Of a DNA stretch of 6,196 nt, positions 1 through 5,838 are shown piece after piece (position 1 is the first letter of the stretch; each line of letters starts with the position of its first letter). Under the pieces are notes generated by a model that saw nothing but the letters and a program-made list of their open reading frames with translations, was not told the origin of the DNA and did not search any database. The DNA is from Lachnoclostridium sp. UBA7482 (GTDB lineage: Bacteria; Bacillota; Clostridia; Lachnospirales; Lachnospiraceae): contig DLOO01000058.1 of NCBI GenBank assembly GCA_002479645.1, forward strand, positions 1-6,196. Direction: 5' to 3'. The translations under genes and the position numbers were made by a program.

Positions 1-41
1 CTGCATTTGACCGGTTTATGGAAGATCGTAATCTGCCATAG
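1..41 (+). CDS. Possible 3' end of an upstream gene (partial)
   Basis: The third plus-strand frame is open from the left edge and reads AFDRFMEDRNLP before a TAG stop at 39-41. The mix of charged and hydrophobic residues looks like a protein C-terminus, and a possible terminator follows at 85-114. Only about a dozen residues are visible, so no family can be named. Another frame is also open up to 60, so the choice of frame is weak. The call rests mainly on context: the following 180 bases contain no gene but do hold terminator-like and promoter-like signals. Confidence 0.35.
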   Translation, partial: AFDRFMEDRNLP

Positions 42-84
42 GGAACCTCCAATTTCTTGATACCCCAATGATACACAAAAAGAG

Positions 85-114
85 GGACAAGGTCAAACCT
101 TTCCTGCATTTTTT
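85..114 (+). terminator. Possible intrinsic terminator of the upstream gene
   Basis: GGA-C-AAGGT, loop CAA, then ACCTT-TCC can form an 8-bp stem with one bulged C (85-104). It is followed by TGCA and a run of six T (109-114). The stem is modest and the T run starts four bases after it, so this is a weaker terminator than the one at 5467-5517. It would separate a gene ending at 41 from the helicase promoter. Confidence 0.4.
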
Positions 115-145
115 CAAAATTCTGTTCCCATTTTCGTGTGTTCGA

Positions 146-174
146 TTGTTCTTGACCGTAATCTGTGATAGAAT
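146..174 (+). promoter_or_regulatory. Likely SigA-type promoter of the helicase gene, extended -10
   Basis: TTGTTC (146-151) and TAGAAT (169-174) are 17 bp apart, and TGA directly before the -10 gives the extended TGn motif. The -35 matches consensus only in TTG, but the -10 is good. Transcription would start near 181, about 45 bases before the ATG at 226. An inverted repeat GAATCT-N8-AGATTC (171-190) overlaps the -10 end and the presumed start point and could be an operator or a small 5' hairpin. No GAAC-N4-GTTC LexA box is present here, so SOS control is not supported by sequence. Confidence 0.6.
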
Positions 175-225
175 CTATTCGGACAGATTCTCTACAGGTT
201 ATGATTTTGGAAAAAGGAGGCGCGC

Positions 226-2709
226 ATGACAAAGGAAATAATGATTGACGGACAAGACACCGTACCGGTGCGTATCTCCGTCCGCGACCTTGTTGAATTT
301 ATTTTGCGAAGCGGCGACATTGACAACCGCGTCGGGAGACGCGATGTGGATGCCATGCAGGAGGGTGCAAAGATGCACCGCATGATTCAGAAGCGTCAGG
401 GAAGCTTCTACCGAAGCGAGGTGCCCCTCTCCGCCACATGCATCGTCACCCATGAGGAACTAAGTTTTGCTATCCTTGTCGAGGGACGCGCCGACGGTAT
501 CCTGACGCTGGGCGGTCCCGAAACAACGCTTCTGCTCGACAATCCGGCATTAACCTTTGCCAACGCACCTGCTGCCATCGATGAAATCAAATGCCTTCTC
601 CGCGATGTGGATACCTTAACCGAACCCGTGCCGGTTCATCTCGCTCAGGCCAAATGTTATGCATATATTTACGCATCACAAAATGACCTTTCCTCCATCG
701 CGGTACAGATGACCTACTGCTCCATCGACACCGAAAAAATCAAATATTTTACCGAATTTTATACGCGGGAAGAATTGTCCGACTGGTACTACGAAATCTG
801 CACGGAGTATTGCAAATGGGCTTACTTCGAGCATAAGCATAAGCAGCTCCGCGACGCTTCCATCCGCAGCCTCCCGTTTCCTTTCCCCTACCGCCCGGGG
901 CAGAAGGAACTGGCCTCGGGTGTATACCGAACCATCCGGCGCAATAAGCTGCTCTTTTTGGAAGCTCCTACCGGCGTTGGCAAGACCATTTCCACGGTCT
1001 ATCCCACGATTAAAGCCATGGGCGAAGGTCTGACCTCCAAGATTTTCTATCTGACTGCCAAGACCATTACCCGAACCGTTGCCGAAGACACGTTCCGTCT
1101 GCTTTTCGAGCATGGCCTGCGTCTGCTGCCAATCACCATTACCGCGAGGGACAAGGTCTGCGTACTCGACAAGCCGGACTGCAACCCTGCCGCCTGTGAG
1201 CGAGCGAGGGGGCATTTCGACCGCGTCAACGAATGCCTGTATGACATGCTGACTACATTAGCCGCTGCGGATGAACAAACAGACCTTAAGGATATCTTTA
1301 CCCGCGACCTCCTGCTTTCGTATGCAGACAAATATCAGGTCTGTCCTTATGAAATGAGTCTCGACCTGGCGCTCTTTTCAGATGCGGTCATCTGCGACTA
1401 CAATTATGCATTTGACCCGGAGGTTTACCTGCGGCGCTTCTTTGCAAACGAGAAAAATGACTACGTCCTTCTGATTGACGAGGCGCACAACCTCGTGGAT
1501 CGTGCCCGGGAGATGTACAGTGCCGTCCTAATCAAGGAGCAGGTGCTTGCAGCCAAACGTGCCGTAAAGGACCATGCCGGCTTCCAAAGCATCGTCCGCC
1601 AGCTTGATGCGGTCAACAAAACAATGCTGGGGCTCAAAAACCGTTGTGAAAAGCTGACCGAATTGGGGGAAATCGACGTGCTTTCGATGAATGTAATGCG
1701 TCTTCTGGGCACAATCGAAACCAAGATGGCGGAACCGCATGCCTCAATTCCGGATGACCTTCTCGACTTATATTTTGAAGCCAGGCATTTTCTGGCGATG
1801 CATGACATTATGGATGAACATTTTACGATATATGGTGATTATACGGACGACAGGGAATTCTTCGTCTGCCTGCGCTGTATGGACCCGTCGCGCCCGTTAA
1901 GGCAGTGCCTTGACAAAGGACGTGCGGCGGTATTTTTCTCTGCGACGCTCCTGCCGGTTCGTTACTACCGTGACCAGTTAGGCGGCACCGAGGAGGATTA
2001 TGCCGTCTATGCTCCGTCTCCGTTTCTGCCCGAAATGCGCCGCATCCTGATTGCGCCGGATGTCAATACGCGCTACTCCCACCGAAACGAGCGGGAATTT
2101 ATCAAAATACAGCAATACGTCAGAACATTCGTCGAAGCCCGCCCCGGCAACTACCTGGTTTTCTTCCCGTCTTATCAGATGCTTGCACAGCTGCAGCCCT
2201 ACCTTGAGGAGCTGGGCTATCCGCTTCGCGTGCAGACCAACAAGATGAAGGAAACGGAGCGCGAGGAATTTCTGGAGTATTTTGAAACAACCGATGCCGG
2301 CGTCCGGATTGGTCTCTGCGTGATGGGCGGCATCTTCAGTGAGGGTATCGACCTGCGTGCCGACCGCCTGATTGGCGCGGTGATTATCAGCCCGGGGCTT
2401 CCGATGTTCTGCCCCGAGCGTGAACTGTTCAAGAATTATTTTGACCGAAGCGGTGTATCGGGCTTTGACTATGCCTACCGCTTTCCGGGCATAAATAAAG
2501 TCCTCCAGTCGGCCGGACGCGTAATCCGGACAATGGAGGACAAAGGTGCGATTTTATTGTTAGACGACCGATTTGCAACACAGGCCTATCAGGAGTTGTT
2601 CCCACGCGAATGGTTCCCGAACGAACTCGTTACGCTTGAAACTCTGCCTTTGGTGCTTTCTCAGTTTTGGTCGTGTCCGGCATCCGCAGACGATCCGGGC
2701 AACATCTGA
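226..2709 (+). CDS. DinG/Rad3-like Fe-S ATP-dependent DNA helicase with N-terminal PD-(D/E)XK nuclease domain
   Basis: An 827-residue superfamily 2 helicase of the DinG/XPD/Rad3 group, expected to unwind DNA 5' to 3' during repair or removal of abnormal structures. The start is set by AGGAGG five bases before the ATG. The N-terminus (about 40-150) resembles RecB/Cas4-type nucleases: G47..H51, D90 in GRADG, E120-I-K122, and Q141...Y145, all apparently intact. The helicase core has Walker A APTGVGKT (247-254), DEAH (418-421), motif III FSAT (571-574), and motif VI QSAGRVIR (761-768). Cysteines C312, C319, C324 and C373 are candidate Fe-S ligands between Walker A and DEAH, where this family carries the cluster. 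B. subtilis DinG instead has a DEDD-type exonuclease N-terminus, so dinG is not assigned as a symbol. The last 80 bp overlap the convergent lipid kinase gene. The helicase call is firm; active nuclease function is inferred. Confidence 0.93.
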   Translation: MTKEIMIDGQDTVPVRISVRDLVEFILRSGDIDNRVGRRDVDAMQEGAKMHRMIQKRQGSFYRSEVPLSATCIVTHEELSFAILVEGRADGILTLGGPETTLLLDNPALTFANAPAAIDEIKCLLRDVDTLTEPVPVHLAQAKCYAYIYASQNDLSSIAVQMTYCSIDTEKIKYFTEFYTREELSDWYYEICTEYCKWAYFEHKHKQLRDASIRSLPFPFPYRPGQKELASGVYRTIRRNKLLFLEAPTGVGKTISTVYPTIKAMGEGLTSKIFYLTAKTITRTVAEDTFRLLFEHGLRLLPITITARDKVCVLDKPDCNPAACERARGHFDRVNECLYDMLTTLAAADEQTDLKDIFTRDLLLSYADKYQVCPYEMSLDLALFSDAVICDYNYAFDPEVYLRRFFANEKNDYVLLIDEAHNLVDRAREMYSAVLIKEQVLAAKRAVKDHAGFQSIVRQLDAVNKTMLGLKNRCEKLTELGEIDVLSMNVMRLLGTIETKMAEPHASIPDDLLDLYFEARHFLAMHDIMDEHFTIYGDYTDDREFFVCLRCMDPSRPLRQCLDKGRAAVFFSATLLPVRYYRDQLGGTEEDYAVYAPSPFLPEMRRILIAPDVNTRYSHRNEREFIKIQQYVRTFVEARPGNYLVFFPSYQMLAQLQPYLEELGYPLRVQTNKMKETEREEFLEYFETTDAGVRIGLCVMGGIFSEGIDLRADRLIGAVIISPGLPMFCPERELFKNYFDRSGVSGFDYAYRFPGINKVLQSAGRVIRTMEDKGAILLLDDRFATQAYQELFPREWFPNELVTLETLPLVLSQFWSCPASADDPGNI

Positions 2710-3631
2710 CGCGAAAATGCTTACTGCCGTAACGCACCTCTCCGTCCGTATGCAGGCGGAGCCGCTTCTCGGCAATCACTTCCATCTCCTTAGTCTCAAA
2801 AGTCTGCACACCGTTCTTCTTGACGTGACCGCCGGTAAGCAGCGACGGGAGCAGGGTCAGCACGCGGAAACGGGAAACGTTGTTTGCCATAACAACCGAA
2901 ATTTTACCGTCTTTGGGGTCGGCGCCGGGCGCCATCTTCAGCCCGCCGCCCTCATAGACGTGATTCATAAAGCTGATAAATACCACATCATTAAAGCTTC
3001 TCGAAATTCCCTCGTTGATTATCGTCACGTGAAATCTCGGGTTCTTAAAAACCTGCTTAAATGCAATCACAAAATAAACCAGTTTTCCGAGATGCAGTTT
3101 ATTTAACGCTTTCTTCAACCTCGAGCGTTCCACCTCATAGCACACATCGGCATCATAGCCGCATCCTGAGCTTCCGGCAAATCGAACGGTAACCGGGCAG
3201 GGGTCTCCGCTTTCCTCCTGGTCAGGCACATAATTATCAATCAGTTCGAGCTGTCCGACGTCAAACGCTCCGACTTCCTTGGTTTCCAACAGCTTCTTCA
3301 AAGCCTGCGCCGTTTTCCTCGGAATATTCATGCCTCGTGCAAAGTCGTTGCCCGAACCCGCCGGTATCAGTCCGAAGTCCAAAGTACCGTTAATTACCAG
3401 ACCGTTTACCGCCTCATTTAACGTACCGTCCCCACCGATTACCCAAATCGTCTTCCTGTCCGGCGAAAGACTCAGTGTTCTCGCCAGTTCCCTGGCGTCT
3501 CCGGGCTTATGCGTCTCGTGAAATTCGTACTCTACGCCCGACTCGCCGAGAATCTTCTCAAGCTCTGCGCGCATTCCGGCCGCACGTCCGGTACTGGCAT
3601 TGCCATTTATAATCAAATGAATCTTTTGCAT
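2630..3631 (-). CDS. Diacylglycerol kinase family lipid kinase (DgkB/YegS/BmrU type)
   Basis: A 333-residue lipid kinase of the DAGK catalytic family, a cytosolic enzyme acting at the membrane that transfers ATP phosphate to diacylglycerol or a related lipid. Visible motifs are the N-terminal strand HLIINGNASTGRA (5-17), nucleotide-binding GGDGT (66-70), PAGSGNDFAR (90-99), ADPKDGKI (237-244) and DGE (296-298). By analogy with DgkB, the Asp of DGE is the general base. Length fits the family. I chose the ATG at 3631 because GGAG lies nine bases upstream; the frame extends to a TTG at 3673, which has no better ribosome site and would add 14 atypical residues. It follows the glycosyltransferase by 51 bp on the same strand with no terminator between, so the two are probably co-transcribed. 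The C-terminal 26 residues are encoded antisense to the end of the helicase gene. Exact lipid substrate cannot be read from the sequence. Confidence 0.92.
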   Translation of the reverse strand: MQKIHLIINGNASTGRAAGMRAELEKILGESGVEYEFHETHKPGDARELARTLSLSPDRKTIWVIGGDGTLNEAVNGLVINGTLDFGLIPAGSGNDFARGMNIPRKTAQALKKLLETKEVGAFDVGQLELIDNYVPDQEESGDPCPVTVRFAGSSGCGYDADVCYEVERSRLKKALNKLHLGKLVYFVIAFKQVFKNPRFHVTIINEGISRSFNDVVFISFMNHVYEGGGLKMAPGADPKDGKISVVMANNVSRFRVLTLLPSLLTGGHVKKNGVQTFETKEMEVIAEKRLRLHTDGEVRYGSKHFRVRCCPDRLRMPDTTKTEKAPKAEFQA

Positions 3632-3682
3632 ATTCAGTTTCTCCGTGTATCTTATCCGTCTTACTCGCAACAACGCAGCCCA

Positions 3683-4639
3683 TCATCTTGCTTCCTTATC
3701 GGCAAGCTTCTGTTCTCTTGCAATATAAATCGGACGATGCTTTATCTCCATATACGCCCTCGAAAAATACTGCCCCAAGATACCGATCATCAATAGCTGC
3801 AAGCCGCCGATAAACAGAATAACCGTAATCAGTGTCGGGAAACCGGCAACCGGGTCGCCCCAGACAAGCGTCTTCACAAGCACAACCAGCATCATGACAA
3901 AAGCTAAAATGCAGAAGAAAAATCCAAAAAAGGACGACAGTGCAAGCGGCACTGTGGAAAATGCAGTGATACCGTTCAGAGCATAACGTCCCAAACTGCC
4001 AAAGGTGTACTTGGTCATTCCGGCGGTACGCTGCACATTGTGGTAACCAATCCAACGGGTACGGAAGCCAACCCACGCAAAAATCCCCTTGGTAAAACGG
4101 TTGTACTCGCTCATCGAAAGAACCGCATCCACAACCTGGCGGGTCATCATCCGGTAATCGGTTGCGCCCTGCACGATATCGATTCCGGTAATCTTCCGAT
4201 TCAGTTTATAGAAACATTCGGAGAAGAATGAGCGTATCCTTCCCTCTCCCTTTCGATCAACACGACGCATGGCTGCACAATCATATTCACCGCTCTTTAA
4301 CGATTCGTACATTTCCGGCAAATATTTCGGCGGATGCTGCAAATCCGCATCCATGACGACCGCATAATCGCCGACACAGTTCTGAAGACCTGCATAAATT
4401 CCGGCCTCCTTGCCGAAATTTCGCGAAAATGATACATAGTGTACATCCACATCCTGCTCTGCCATTTCCTTCAAAATTGCAAGCGTACGGTCTTTTGAAC
4501 CGTCATCAATAAACAGCAGCTCCATGTCCACCTGCTCTGCCATCAGTGCACGAACGCGGCTAATCTCCTTGTAAAATGCAGGCAAAACCTCTTCTTCGTT
4601 ATAACACGGTACAATGACCGATAAACATTCCCTTTTCAT
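3683..4639 (-). CDS. Family 2 glycosyltransferase, polyprenyl-phosphate sugar synthase type, with two C-terminal membrane helices
   Basis: A 318-residue GT2 enzyme of the DPM1/GtrB/CsbB type, expected to move a sugar from a nucleotide donor to undecaprenyl phosphate on the inner face of the membrane. The GT-A domain shows SVIVPCYNEEE (7-17), IDDGSKD (44-50), SRNFGKEAGIYAGL (72-85) and the metal-binding DAD within MDADLQHPP (96-104). TDYRMM (160-165) and the RTAGMTKY segment (204-211) match the acceptor-side pattern of this group. Two strongly hydrophobic stretches, about 229-257 and 268-292, are probable transmembrane helices, followed by a basic tail. The ATG at 4639 has GGAG eight bases upstream and a near-consensus promoter at 4691-4719. 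It heads a likely operon with the lipid kinase. Sugar identity and final acceptor are not evident; relatives serve lipoteichoic acid or O-antigen glycosylation and usually need a flippase and a second transferase, neither of which is in this window. Confidence 0.92.
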   Translation of the reverse strand: MKRECLSVIVPCYNEEEVLPAFYKEISRVRALMAEQVDMELLFIDDGSKDRTLAILKEMAEQDVDVHYVSFSRNFGKEAGIYAGLQNCVGDYAVVMDADLQHPPKYLPEMYESLKSGEYDCAAMRRVDRKGEGRIRSFFSECFYKLNRKITGIDIVQGATDYRMMTRQVVDAVLSMSEYNRFTKGIFAWVGFRTRWIGYHNVQRTAGMTKYTFGSLGRYALNGITAFSTVPLALSSFFGFFFCILAFVMMLVVLVKTLVWGDPVAGFPTLITVILFIGGLQLLMIGILGQYFSRAYMEIKHRPIYIAREQKLADKEAR

Positions 4640-4690
4640 CCAATAGACTCCATTCTCTGCTCACGGGGCAACCATACCCCTTACGATATC

Positions 4691-4719
4691 ATTCTATACG
4701 ATAAAAAAAACAATGTCAA
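4691..4719 (-). promoter_or_regulatory. SigA-type promoter of the glycosyltransferase-lipid kinase operon
   Basis: On the minus strand a perfect TTGACA (4719-4714) and TAGAAT (4696-4691) are exactly 17 bp apart, with a T-rich spacer. Transcription should start near 4684, giving a leader of about 45 bases before the ATG at 4639. The match to the vegetative consensus suggests active, housekeeping-type expression. Confidence 0.82.
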
Positions 4720-4725
4720 TAAGCG

Positions 4726-4738
4726 ATGGCTTTGCCAT
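4726..4738. repeat. Palindrome between divergent promoters
   Basis: ATGGC-TTT-GCCAT is a 5-bp-arm inverted repeat centred at 4732. It lies between the -35 of the minus-strand glycosyltransferase promoter (4714-4719) and the -35 of the plus-strand cotJ promoter (4747-4752). A direct repeat ATAAGC (4719-4724 and 4737-4742) flanks it. The position suits a regulator acting on one or both promoters, but short palindromes also arise by chance and no known binding consensus is recognised. Confidence 0.4.
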
Positions 4739-4746
4739 AAGCAGGA

Positions 4747-4778
4747 TTGTCACAAAAAAGAGGGATTTGTAATATGAT
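4747..4778 (+). promoter_or_regulatory. Promoter of the cotJ operon, SigA-like with an overlapping weak SigE-like match
   Basis: TTGTCA (4747-4752) and TAATAT (4770-4775), 17 bp apart, make a good SigA-type promoter. Overlapping it, TCACAAA (4750-4756) and AATATGAT (4771-4778), 14 bp apart, partly match the mother-cell SigE pattern (roughly KMATATT and CATACAAT). The B. subtilis cotJ operon is known to be SigE-dependent, so the SigE reading fits the function although its match is weaker. Transcription would begin about 20-25 bases before the cotJA ATG. Confidence 0.6.
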
Positions 4779-4805
4779 GTAGAAAAGAGAATTTTCGGAG
4801 TTGCA

Positions 4806-5009
4806 ATGAACTATTATCAGTGCCCGCAGGGAGCTCGGAATACCTGTCCGCAGCCTCCCAAACCGACAATGCCGATGCCAACCGGCAAACCTCTTGCCAT
4901 AGCTTCGTTCCCCATGCAGAAATTCGAGGATTTATTCCCCGACGAAGCAGCCCTCTCCCAGGGAACGCTCTTCAGGAAACTGAAGCTCCCGTTCTGTGGA
5001 AGACGTTAG
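4806..5009 (+). CDS. cotJA: CotJA-family spore coat associated protein
   Basis: A 67-residue protein whose second half (about 30-63) follows the CotJA pattern: LAIASFPMQKFEDLF, then SQGTLFRKLKLPF. In relatives this reads like LAxAYVPWQ...L..GTIFPELxxPF. The N-terminus is rich in proline, glutamine and cysteine, as is common in clostridial versions. In B. subtilis CotJA is needed for assembly of CotJC into the inner spore coat. The ATG has GGAG five bases upstream. It is the first gene of the cotJ operon, 27 bp before cotJB, and the neighbour strongly supports the assignment. The usual tryptophan in the PWQ motif is replaced (FPMQ), a divergence from the typical sequence. Confidence 0.85.
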   Translation: MNYYQCPQGARNTCPQPPKPTMPMPTGKPLAIASFPMQKFEDLFPDEAALSQGTLFRKLKLPFCGRR

Positions 5010-5036
5010 CCATCAATCAAATAAAAGGAGGATTTC

Positions 5037-5297
5037 ATGAATCAGATGCAATACAACAATCTGGTGGTAGCGATTAGCAAAGTCAGCTTTGTTATGGATG
5101 ATTTACGACTGTTTTTGGATACCCACCCGGGCGAAGAACGGGCGATTAAGCACTACAATGAATGCTCAAAAAAGCGTAGGGAGCTGATTTCCGAATTTAC
5201 CCGAAATTATGGTCCCATGATGTTTTATTGTCCCAACGAAAATGCAAGTCGGTGGATGTGGATCGACGGTCCCATGCCATGGGAAGGAGTGTGCTGA
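5037..5297 (+). CDS. cotJB: CotJB-family spore coat protein
   Basis: An 86-residue protein matching CotJB along its length: an N-terminal helix with VSFVMDDLRLFLDTHPGEE (16-34), HYNECSKKRREL (39-50), YGP (58-60) and a C-terminal WMWIDGPMPWEG (73-84). The closing W-IDxPxPWE signature and the LDTHP segment are characteristic of the family. AGGAGG lies five bases before the ATG. The next gene, cotJC, starts two bases after the TGA, so translation is probably coupled. Known role: part of the CotJ polypeptide set of the inner spore coat. The gene looks complete and normal in length, unlike the cotJC that follows. Confidence 0.9.
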   Translation: MNQMQYNNLVVAISKVSFVMDDLRLFLDTHPGEERAIKHYNECSKKRRELISEFTRNYGPMMFYCPNENASRWMWIDGPMPWEGVC

Positions 5298-5299
5298 TT

Positions 5300-5539
5300 A
5301 TGTGGTTGTATGAAAAACGTTTGCAGCACCCGGTAAATATCAAAGAATCCAGCGCTACCCTCGCCCAGGCGATTATTGAACAATACGGAGGACCGAATGG
5401 TATCCGGCATCCGCAGCGGGGTATTTTCTGTATGCGGCCGGCTTACCGGATCTCCTCGCTTGAGGCAAAAGAACAGGTGCCCGTTCCTTTTACATTCGGA
5501 AGGGCACCTGTTCTTTTTTCCACAATTCATCTTCAATGA
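5300..5539 (+). pseudogene. cotJC: Truncated cotJC remnant (Mn-catalase-like spore coat protein)
   Basis: The ATG at 5300 lies two bases after the cotJB stop, with AAGGAG ten bases upstream. The first 34 residues, MWLYEKRLQHPVNIK through IIEQYGGPNG, match the normal CotJC N-terminus closely. Complete CotJC is about 190-200 residues with a di-manganese catalase-like fold. Here similarity stops near 5401: the expected GELAA..RYL..RY segment, the metal ligands and the rest are absent. The reading frame runs on to a TGA at 5537-5539 (79 codons), but only by reading through the terminator at 5467-5517. In the +2 frame a short stretch (WYPASAAGYF...LLA) ends at TGA 5461-5463, just before the terminator stem, so a large deletion with a frame change is one explanation. 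It cannot make a working catalase-like protein. Assembly error should be excluded. Confidence 0.75.
5467..5519. terminator. Strong bidirectional terminator between cotJ operon and DUF6514 gene
   Basis: A perfect 16-bp inverted repeat, AAAAGAACAGGTGCCC (5467-5482) and GGGCACCTGTTCTTTT (5502-5517), encloses a 19-base loop. Inside the loop TTCC (5484-5487) can pair with GGAA (5498-5501), extending the stem past a single bulged G. On the plus strand it ends in six T (5514-5519). On the minus strand it ends in TTCTTTT, so it can serve both the cotJ operon and the convergent gene at 5735-5490. The right arm lies within the last coding codons of that gene. Confidence 0.9.
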
Positions 5540-5735
5540 CGTATTGCATCTGTTCCGGCTCTACCTGATGTTGTCTCAGGAGATTGCAAAGCCCGCGAAC
5601 AAAATCGACATCACAGGAAATTGCGGTGATTTTCTTTTTCTTTCCTTGCTTCTTGCCGACAATTCCATAGCAAGGAACCGGAAGGTACCTGTCGGCTTTC
5701 CTGCGAAGCCCCCAGGTCATACGATATGTAATCAT
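5490..5735 (-). CDS. Small DUF6514-family-like protein of unknown function
   Basis: An 81-residue protein. The pattern of an N-terminal MITYRM strand, YGI (23-25), then ITAISCD (36-42) and a C-terminal VEPEQMQYVIEDEL (58-71) resembles the clostridial DUF6514 family, where ...DIS.D... and ...LSP.HL.DVVEDFL recur. That resemblance is from memory of the family pattern and needs a profile search. It is basic in the middle (GKKKK, 31-35) and has no signal peptide or membrane segment. I chose the ATG at 5735, which has AGAGAG about nine bases upstream; the two GTG codons at 5744 and 5741 are alternatives but sit on top of that ribosome site. The final codons (KKEQVPF) double as one arm of the terminator. 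It lies downstream of the serine recombinase with a 164-bp gap that holds its own promoter-like signals. Confidence 0.65.
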   Translation of the reverse strand: MITYRMTWGLRRKADRYLPVPCYGIVGKKQGKKKKITAISCDVDFVRGLCNLLRQHQVEPEQMQYVIEDELWKKEQVPFRM

Positions 5736-5796
5736 ATACACCACTCTCTGTTATTTATTTTACAGGCCTGTGTACTGCGCGCGTAACAGACCCGGC

Positions 5797-5816
5797 GTTT
5801 CGTCCCCCAACGAAAC
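5797..5816 (-). other. Hairpin in the leader of the DUF6514-like gene
   Basis: GTTTCGT and ACGAAAC form a perfect 7-bp stem around a 6-base loop, which reads TGGGGG in the minus-strand transcript. It lies about 60 bases upstream of the ATG at 5735, in the presumed 5' leader. No U run follows on the minus strand, so it is not a standard terminator. It could be a protein-binding or RNA-stability element. No known riboswitch class is recognised. Confidence 0.45.
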
Positions 5817-5838
5817 AATTTGCTCTTTCACGAAAATA

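Noticed and set aside
120..160. LexA/SOS box upstream of the helicase
   Set aside because: Several GTTC words occur (for example around 139-151), but they are direct repeats. No GAAC-N4-GTTC inverted pair is present.
676..1215. Minus-strand ORF of 179 codons inside the helicase gene
   Set aside because: It lies fully antisense to conserved helicase motifs including Walker A, has no ribosome site and no recognisable domain. It is a shadow of the coding strand.
2573..3106. Plus-strand ORF of 177 codons opposite the lipid kinase
   Set aside because: It begins inside the helicase in another frame and is antisense to conserved kinase motifs. Composition is not protein-like and no start signal was found.
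3631..3673. Upstream TTG start for the lipid kinase, adding 14 residues
   Set aside because: The ATG at 3631 has a well-placed GGAG and gives the normal family N-terminus. The TTG extension is arginine-rich, lacks a ribosome site and is unlike relatives.
3696..4076. Minus-strand ORF of 126 codons inside the glycosyltransferase gene
   Set aside because: It is an alternate frame within the transmembrane half of the glycosyltransferase. Its hydrophobic, cysteine-rich look is a by-product of that region's base composition.
5376..5786. Plus-strand ORF of 136 codons through the cotJC remnant and terminator
   Set aside because: It reads through the strong terminator and antisense to the DUF6514-like gene, and has no CotJC similarity. 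I considered it as the frame-shifted rest of cotJC and found no matching motifs.
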